42,838 nt of DNA from Archangium sp. (GTDB taxonomy: Bacteria; Myxococcota; Myxococcia; Myxococcales; Myxococcaceae): positions 1 to 42,838 of the forward strand of contig JAEUJS010000209.1 of the NCBI GenBank assembly GCA_016792935.1, given 5' to 3'. How positions within the stretch are numbered: the first letter of the stretch is position 1; every line of letters begins with the position of its first letter. The notes under the pieces are model-generated. The model made no database searches, was not told the DNA's origin, and worked only from the letters and a program-made list of their open reading frames with translations. Positions 37,923 to 42,838 of the stretch are shown one piece after another. Both the position numbers and the translations under genes were made by a program.

Positions 37923-39179
37923 TCATGGCGACACCTGCAGTTCGAGAGACGAAGACAGACGCGCCCGAGCGACGCGCAAATGGAAGACGGTGCGGTCGAG
38001 CTCCGCAGCGGTGAGCAGCAACTCGGCGAGCGTTCTCCGAGCGAGCAACAACTCCTGCAGCGGAGCGGCACCACGCGTCACCGCCGCATCGAGCCGAGAC
38101 ACGACACTCCGAGCGAGCGGGAGCGACTGTTCCTTCACTCGTTTCTGTCGCGTCTCGACGGTGACGATCTCCGCATCGACGCGCGTGAGCTGCGCATTCG
38201 CGGCCTCGAGCAGACGAGCGCGCGCCTGCTCCGTCGTCTCCGCGGCGATGCGCGCTGCTTCGGCGTCATCCTGTCCGCGCTCGAACAACGGCAACGGCAT
38301 CGAGACGCCGACGAAGAAGCTGTTCTGCTGATTTCCGGAGACGACGAACTGATCACGCACGTACCCGAAGCGAACGGTGGGGTCCGGCAGCCACCCGCGT
38401 GAAGCGAGCAGTTGCGCGGCGCGCGCCGACTTGATGCTCGCCTCGAGCGCGCGAACGTCGGGGCGCTGTTCGACCGGACCGCCGGTCCGAACGTGACGAT
38501 CGAGCCACGCGTTGGCCTGCGTCACATCGGCGAACTGCGTGCAGGGGATGGCGACGATCTCCGCACACGCGCGCTGCGTCGCCGCGAGGAGTTCCTGCGC
38601 TTCGCCGATCGCGGTGAGCGTGCCTTCGACTTCGAGCTTCGCGCGGTCGGCGTCGAGCGCGCTGGTGTCGCCCTTGTCAGCGCGCGCGGCCTGGAGTTCG
38701 GCGAGTCGTTGCGCGTCGGCTCCGAGTGATTGGAGTGCATCGACGCGCACCTGCGCTGAAGCGACGTCGCCGATGAGGTCCTCGAGGTCGAGCGTGCGCC
38801 GGCGAACGAGATCGAGCGCGTCGAGTGCCGCGGCGCGCGCGGCCTCCGACGTCGCTTCCTGGCGCGGTCCGCGCTTGCCGATCTCGAGCAGCACCGAGAG
38901 TCCGACCGCGACGTTCGGGACGTTGAGGAACGGGTCTTTCAGGTCGGGCGGATTCAGCGGCCCAACGGGAATCGTGTTGAGCCCGAGATCGAGTCCGGGA
39001 TTCGGGAGGCGGAGCGCCTTGCGACGTTCGGCGTCGGCCTGCGCGATGCGAATGCGCGCGTCGCGAAGCTCGGGCGACTGCTTCCACACCAACTCGGGGA
39101 GCGACGCCCCATCGCCAACCGAGGAGAGGTCGAGGGGCTGACCAGCAGAGAGAACGAGCGCAAGAATGACCGGGCACAT
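37923..39179 (-). CDS. cusC: Outer-membrane efflux protein, TolC/CusC-like
   Basis: The 418-residue product has a short hydrophobic N-terminus (VILALVLSAGQPLDL) and long alpha-helical regions with heptad-like Ala/Leu patterns (ALDLVRRRTLDLEDLIGDVA and a second set near residue 320). Paired internal repeats are as expected for outer-membrane factors of the TolC type. It is the first gene of the efflux operon, before the adaptor and pump. The ATG at 39179 has GAATTGAAG-like purine bases absent, so the start is only moderately certain. It probably forms the trimeric outer-membrane channel. Confidence 0.82.
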   Translation of the reverse strand: MCPVILALVLSAGQPLDLSSVGDGASLPELVWKQSPELRDARIRIAQADAERRKALRLPNPGLDLGLNTIPVGPLNPPDLKDPFLNVPNVAVGLSVLLEIGKRGPRQEATSEAARAAALDALDLVRRRTLDLEDLIGDVASAQVRVDALQSLGADAQRLAELQAARADKGDTSALDADRAKLEVEGTLTAIGEAQELLAATQRACAEIVAIPCTQFADVTQANAWLDRHVRTGGPVEQRPDVRALEASIKSARAAQLLASRGWLPDPTVRFGYVRDQFVVSGNQQNSFFVGVSMPLPLFERGQDDAEAARIAAETTEQARARLLEAANAQLTRVDAEIVTVETRQKRVKEQSLPLARSVVSRLDAAVTRGAAPLQELLLARRTLAELLLTAAELDRTVFHLRVARARLSSSLELQVSP

Positions 39180-39291
39180 CGAGGCCCGCGCAATCCACGA
39201 TGCACGCCAGCCGCAACCGTGCGGATCAACTCAACGCCGTGCAGAGCACTGAAAAATTCCTGCAGCGCCCGCTGAAAGGAACTTCAGGCGG

Positions 39292-40620
39292 TCATTCATC
39301 GCGCACGAGCTTGCTGAACGTTGGGTGCGAGATGCCGAGCGCTTTGGCGGTCTCGAGCTTCTTTCCGCCCAGCTGATCGAGCGCCCACTTCGCGTAGCGG
39401 CGCTCGAGCGCGTCGAGTTCTTCGACTCCGTTCGAGGTGAAGCCGGCGCCGCTCGAGTTACTCACCACGACCCAGTCGAGCTTCAGCTCGGGACCCGATT
39501 CGAGCGCCAGCGCGCGCTCGAGAATGTTGCGCAGCTCGCGCACGTTTCCCGGAAAGCGGTAGCGCTGCAGCAGCGCGAGCGCGTCGGAGCTGAGCGTCGG
39601 CACTTCACGCCGCCCCTGCTCCCGCGCGACGCGGTGCAGAAGTTCCTGCGCGAGCGGCGCGATGTCTTCTCGCCGGTCTCTGAGTGGAGGCACGTCGATG
39701 CGGAACACCGAGAGGCGAAACCACAAGTCCTCGCGGAACGTGCCGGCCTTCACCTGCGCTTCGAGATTTCGATTCGTCGCGGCGACCACGCGTGTCGCGC
39801 TCGTCAGCTCCGTCGAGCCACCGAGCCGGCGGAAACGCCCACCATCGAGGAAGGTGAGCAGCTTGGCCTGGAGCGGTGCGCTCAACTCTCCGACTTCATC
39901 GAGGAACAAGGTGCCGCGCGCGGCGAGCTCGACGAGTCCACGGCGCGTCGCCTTGGCGTCGGTGAAGGCTCCGCGCTCGTGGCCGAACAGTTCGCTCTCG
40001 GCCATCGACTCGGGGAGCGCGGCGCAGTTGAGCTGAATGAACGGCATCGCGGCGCCGAAGCTGCGCTGGTGCAGATGCCAGGCGAGCGCTTCTTTGCCGC
40101 TGCCGGTTTCTCCGAGGAGAACGACGGGGCTGCGCGGGCTCTGTGTCGCGATGCGCTCGAGCGTTTCGACGACAGACTTCATCGTGGCGCTGCGAGGCGT
40201 GACGAGGCCGCGTCGGGTGGAGAGCGTCGTCTCGGCGTGCTCGAGGCGATCTCTCAGACGAATGTCGTCGGCGGCGCGGCGCGCTTTGAAGACGAGGTCG
40301 CTCAGCTCGACGGGTTTGGCGAGGTAGTCGGCTGCGCCCAGCCGAATCGCTTCGACCGCGCTCGCGATGTCGCCGTGTGCGGTGACCATCATGATGACGG
40401 CGCCCGGGAGTTGCGTGCGCAGCTCCGGGAGCACTTGCAGTCCATCTCCGTCGGGCAGCCGGCGATCGAGCACCACGAGGTCGAAGCTCTTCGATGAGAC
40501 CTGCTGTCGCGCCTCGTGGAGCGAGTGAGCGACAGTGACGGGAAGTCCCTCGCGCTGCAGCGCGGCCGCCGCGACCGAGGAGAACGCGCGGTCGTCGTCG
40601 ATGAGGAGTGTCGTCAGCAC
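39292..40620 (-). CDS. NtrC-type sigma-54 response regulator
   Basis: The 442-residue protein has three domains. The receiver has Asp8-Asp9, Asp52 as the phosphoacceptor, Thr80 and Lys102. The AAA+ domain has Walker A GETGSGKE (Lys176), GAFTDA at 217-222 and FLDEVGEL as Walker B. The C-terminal Fis-type helix-turn-helix is near residues 405-440. The sigma-54-contacting loop is GAFTDA rather than GAFTGA, a known natural variant that can still be active. It probably activates transcription of nearby genes, most simply the efflux operon just downstream at 39179, from a sigma-54 promoter. None was clearly found in 39180-39291. The histidine kinase at 40863 lies upstream. Confidence 0.88.
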   Translation of the reverse strand: MLTTLLIDDDRAFSSVAAAALQREGLPVTVAHSLHEARQQVSSKSFDLVVLDRRLPDGDGLQVLPELRTQLPGAVIMMVTAHGDIASAVEAIRLGAADYLAKPVELSDLVFKARRAADDIRLRDRLEHAETTLSTRRGLVTPRSATMKSVVETLERIATQSPRSPVVLLGETGSGKEALAWHLHQRSFGAAMPFIQLNCAALPESMAESELFGHERGAFTDAKATRRGLVELAARGTLFLDEVGELSAPLQAKLLTFLDGGRFRRLGGSTELTSATRVVAATNRNLEAQVKAGTFREDLWFRLSVFRIDVPPLRDRREDIAPLAQELLHRVAREQGRREVPTLSSDALALLQRYRFPGNVRELRNILERALALESGPELKLDWVVVSNSSGAGFTSNGVEELDALERRYAKWALDQLGGKKLETAKALGISHPTFSKLVRDE

Positions 40621-40696
40621 GCGCGAAACTTAACGAAGTGCTCTGCGCGACGCCTCACGAGGATCGCGGGAAGGGCGGACTCATCTCTCGAGCGAC

Positions 40697-40811
40697 GCGC
40701 TCAGCGTCCTGGCGAGCGGCGGCTTCGCGTGACGCCAAACTGCGCGACTGTCCGCGCTCAGCGTCTTGGCGCGTGCGAGCGGCGGCTTCACGTGACGCCG
40801 ACTGCGCGACT
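40697..40811. repeat. Imperfect tandem direct repeat of about 57 bases
   Basis: Two copies of GCGCTCAGCGTC-T/C-TGGCG ... AGCGGCGGCTTC ... TGACGCC ... CTGCGCGACT lie head to tail at 40697-40749 and 40754-40811. They differ by small gaps. They fill the 242-base gap between the response regulator and the histidine kinase together with a family A element. No gene is seen in this gap. Confidence 0.65.
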
Positions 40812-40855
40812 CTCCCTCACCCCAACCCTCTCGCGCAGGGGCGGGAGAGGGAGTC
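40809..40855 (-). repeat. Family A palindromic element, copy A7
   Basis: A complete copy: ACTCTCCCTCACCCCAACCC, then TCTCGCGCAGGGGCGGGAGA and GGGAGTC. It lies 7 bases beyond the histidine kinase stop codon and could act as a terminator-like hairpin, though no T-tract follows. Confidence 0.7.
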
Positions 40856-40862
40856 ATTGCGC

Positions 40863-42464
40863 TCAGCGCAGAGACCGAAGCGAGAGGGTGAAGCGCGTCC
40901 CGGAGGCGAGTCGCTCGAAGCGCAACGTTCCGCCCAACTGCTCGACCGCACGCTGCGTCATCGCGAGGCCCAGCCCGATGCCGCGCGGCTTCGTCGTGAA
41001 GAATGGCGTGCCCAACTTCTCCTCGAGCTCCGCCGGAGCGCCGCCCGCGTTGTCTTCGACCTCGACGCGTGCGCTCGTTCCGTCGCGCTTCACGCGCACC
41101 ACCACCGTCGGAACGCTCACCTTCCCGACGTCTTTCGCGGCGACGACGGCTTCGATCGCGTTGCGCACCAGGTTGTCGATGGCGGTGGTCAGCAACAGCG
41201 GGTCACTGTCCAACGCCACGCGGGGCTCGAGCTCGAGCGAGACCTTCGCCTCGGGCCACTCCGGCAGCGCGCTCAGCGCCTGCACCGTTTCACTGGTGAG
41301 CGCGTCGAGCTCGACGGGCACACGCCGCAGCTCGCTCGGCTTGCTGAACGACAACAGTGAGCGCGCGAGGTGGCCGAGCCGCTCGACCTGACCCTTCACC
41401 GTGCGCGTGACCAGCGCCGCCTCTCCGCCCGTCTCGAGGAGCGACGTCGCCGCCTGCAACCCGTTGAGCGAGTTCTTCACCTCGTGCGCGATGAGGCTGG
41501 CGGCCGAACCGAGCGCGGCCATCTTCTCCTGCTCGGCGAAGCGCAGCTCCGCGTCGAGGAAGGTGCGCCACGTCCGTCGCAGGAAGACGACGAACGCTCC
41601 GAGCGCCACGAGCTGAACGACGAGCAGGAACGCGAGCTGTACGTTCAGCCGCCGTCGAATCGGAGCGACCGAGGTCTCCTCACTCTCCAGGGCCAGCACC
41701 TGCAGCGACGTGTTCTTCACCGGGAACGCCTCGGCCATCACCTCGTGCCCCTCGAGCGTCCACGTCGCGTCACCACCGGTCGCACGCAACACTTCGACCT
41801 GTGCGTCGAAGCCCGGCGCGTGACTCCACTGCGGCTCGGTCAACGGCACGAGCACGCGCTCGCGTGACGACAACAACATCAACTGCTCGCCTGGGCCTTC
41901 GACGCCGTAGAGCAGTCGGTCGCTCGCGCCGACGAGTCCGACGAGCGCGCCGGCGAGCTTGCCGTTCTCACGCACCGGCAAGGCGACCGCGAGTCGCGAA
42001 GTGTCATCACCGACGAACTCGTCGATGGTCGGTCGCTCGACGCCGAGCAGCAACGTGAACCACGGCTGAGAGGCGGGCTGGGGGAACTTGAGCGTTGGGG
42101 GTTCACTCCACACCACGCGGCCCTGCAGGTCGAAGAGCACCACGCCTTCCGAGAACAGCGTGCGGTCTTCGCGGATGCCGGCGAGGACCGATTCGTCACG
42201 CGCAGACAGCGAGCTGAAGCCGCGATCGGCCAGTCGCTGCAGCTCGGCGCGGATGACGTCGAAGTGCAGACCGAGCGAGTCGGCGTACAGCCGGCCCTGC
42301 TGCGCCACGCGCTCGCGCACCTGCCGCCGCGCTTCGGTCACGTCGGCTCGATACGAGAGCAACGCGGCGAGCGAACCGAACAAGGCGACCAGCACCAGGG
42401 CGCCGAGCACCGAGCGCACCGTGCTGAGCGCCGCGCGCCCACGGAGCGGGGAAGCCACCGTCAT
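40863..42464 (-). CDS. Membrane sensor histidine kinase
   Basis: The 533-residue protein has a first membrane segment near residues 18-40 (SVLGALVLVALFGSLAALL) and a periplasmic sensor region of about 230 residues of Cache/PAS-like type. A second membrane segment lies near residue 280 (LAFLLVVQLVALGAFVVFL). The kinase has LIAHEVKNSLNGLQ (phospho-His near residue 325), DNLVRNAIEA (N box), VEDNAGG (G1), PFFTTKPRGIGLGLAM (G2) and a C-terminal strand. This is the NtrB type. It probably phosphorylates the regulator at 39292. The start ATG 42464 was preferred to an in-frame upstream codon at 42494 that runs into the palindrome at 42486. The signal may be a metal or envelope stress, judging from the adjacent efflux pump (inference). 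Confidence 0.88.
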   Translation of the reverse strand: MTVASPLRGRAALSTVRSVLGALVLVALFGSLAALLSYRADVTEARRQVRERVAQQGRLYADSLGLHFDVIRAELQRLADRGFSSLSARDESVLAGIREDRTLFSEGVVLFDLQGRVVWSEPPTLKFPQPASQPWFTLLLGVERPTIDEFVGDDTSRLAVALPVRENGKLAGALVGLVGASDRLLYGVEGPGEQLMLLSSRERVLVPLTEPQWSHAPGFDAQVEVLRATGGDATWTLEGHEVMAEAFPVKNTSLQVLALESEETSVAPIRRRLNVQLAFLLVVQLVALGAFVVFLRRTWRTFLDAELRFAEQEKMAALGSAASLIAHEVKNSLNGLQAATSLLETGGEAALVTRTVKGQVERLGHLARSLLSFSKPSELRRVPVELDALTSETVQALSALPEWPEAKVSLELEPRVALDSDPLLLTTAIDNLVRNAIEAVVAAKDVGKVSVPTVVVRVKRDGTSARVEVEDNAGGAPAELEEKLGTPFFTTKPRGIGLGLAMTQRAVEQLGGTLRFERLASGTRFTLSLRSLR

Positions 42465-42485
42465 CTCGCGCGCCCCGTGCCGAGC

Positions 42486-42510
42486 AGATGGCAACTCGCA
42501 GTTGCCATCT
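42486..42510. promoter_or_regulatory. Perfect inverted repeat upstream of histidine kinase
   Basis: AGATGGCAACT and AGTTGCCATCT are an 11-base perfect inverted repeat around CGC. It starts 22 bases upstream of the kinase ATG, in the divergent gap of 131 bases shared with the gene at 42596. The symmetry suits a dimeric repressor or activator, or a hairpin in the kinase leader. No promoter consensus is certain. Confidence 0.5.
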
Positions 42511-42595
42511 CACCGACTCGAACTCGTGAAGGCGCTGTCATCGGCGCGCACCGTATGTGCTTTGGGGTTCGCGCGCGCTGGGTCAATCTGCCTCG

Positions 42596-42838
42596 ATGCG
42601 GTTCGCCTTCGTCATCGTGGTGCTCAGCGCAGGGAACGCCTTCGCGCAGCAGAGCTTGTTCAACGTGCCTTCGACGCAGGAGACCGTGAAGGGTCGCCTC
42701 TTCGGGCAAGTGCAGCTGACGGGCACTCCACATGGCGGTGAGGTGAACACCACCATCGAGCTGGGAATTCTCCGCTGGCTCGAAGTGGGGATGAACCTGT
42801 TTCACATGCCGCTCTACCGCACGAGCCCCACCGAAGAC
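42596..42838 (+). CDS. 5' part of an exported, probably outer-membrane protein
   Basis: From ATG 42596 a frame runs open to the window edge, giving 81 residues. It starts with a signal peptide (FAFVIVVLSAGNAFA, cleavage before QQ). The mature part (QSLFNVPSTQETVKGRLFGQ, then TTIELGILRWLEVGMNLF) has the alternating pattern of beta-strands often seen in outer-membrane barrels. It is divergent from the histidine kinase. The end of the gene is outside the window. The function cannot be stated. Confidence 0.6.
   Translation, partial: MRFAFVIVVLSAGNAFAQQSLFNVPSTQETVKGRLFGQVQLTGTPHGGEVNTTIELGILRWLEVGMNLFHMPLYRTSPTED

Noticed and set aside
39180..39291. Sigma-54 promoter before the TolC-like gene
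   Set aside because: GGC and TGC pieces are present but no pair has the required GG-N10-GC spacing.
1..42838. tRNA, rRNA, insertion sequences, prophage genes
   Set aside because: No cloverleaf with a CCA end, no rRNA-like conserved stretch, and no transposase, integrase or phage structural protein could be recognised in any frame.

Overview
The window looks like a chromosomal segment of a high-GC member of the Myxococcota (myxobacteria-like deltaproteobacteria). Third codon positions are strongly G/C. Many genes start with GTG. Neighbouring genes abut or overlap by 4 bases (GTGA/ATGA junctions), and convergent genes touch or overlap at their tails. The protein families also fit: MopE-type repeat lipoproteins, RCC1-repeat lipoproteins with glycine-rich linkers, a TIGR02996 repeat-companion protein, an FHA protein and an NtrC-type two-component pair. 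No rRNA, tRNA, CRISPR, transposase or phage gene was recognised, and no gene-free stretch exceeds about 250 bases.

Layout. 1-4286: a co-directional group of a GT-C membrane glycosyltransferase, a thioredoxin-fold lipoprotein, a B12-binding radical SAM enzyme and a GT2 polyprenyl-phosphate-type glycosyltransferase. 4294-6433: a Cys-rich lipoprotein, then two tiny membrane proteins translationally coupled to a flavin-dependent halogenase. 6440-10716: a MopE-like repeat lipoprotein and a second GT-C enzyme. 10786-15031 (minus): TPR protein, UbiA prenyltransferase, radical SAM enzyme and a small membrane-anchored protein. 15229-20733: a micro-ORF coupled to a DUF483-like protein, an SPL-type radical SAM protein, two further radical SAM enzymes flanking a Tat-exported small protein, and an FHA protein. 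20882-28628: lipoproteins, a class II cyclic-nucleotide phosphodiesterase-like protein, another radical SAM enzyme, a zinc-ribbon membrane protein, RCC1-repeat and glycine-rich lipoproteins, and a TIGR02996 protein. 28598-32117 (minus): a five-gene operon resembling the His-Xaa-Ser (Hxs) peptide-modification system. 32190-33467: an NAD(P)-binding protein and an exported protein. 33471-42464 (minus): a CusCBA-like heavy-metal RND efflux system followed upstream by an NtrC-type regulator and histidine kinase. The window ends in a truncated exported protein.

The most striking property is the density of radical SAM genes: eight in 43 kb. Four of them (17439, 18828, 22235, 28598) share a C-terminal cysteine signature (P-x-C, then C-x2-C-x5-C-x-G) that suggests a common auxiliary iron-sulfur cluster. 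Two small exported proteins next to radical SAM genes (10786 and 18375) look like paralogs and could belong to an undescribed radical SAM-dependent system. The Hxs-like operon has a precursor-like 99-residue protein ending in 13 perfect Ser-His-Gly repeats, two radical SAM maturases and two HxsD-like proteins.

Two families of short palindromic elements are scattered through the window. Several copies lie in frame inside genes and add short peptides to enzymes, including the HxsB-like maturase and a glycosyltransferase. All functional assignments come from reading motifs by eye. No database search was possible.
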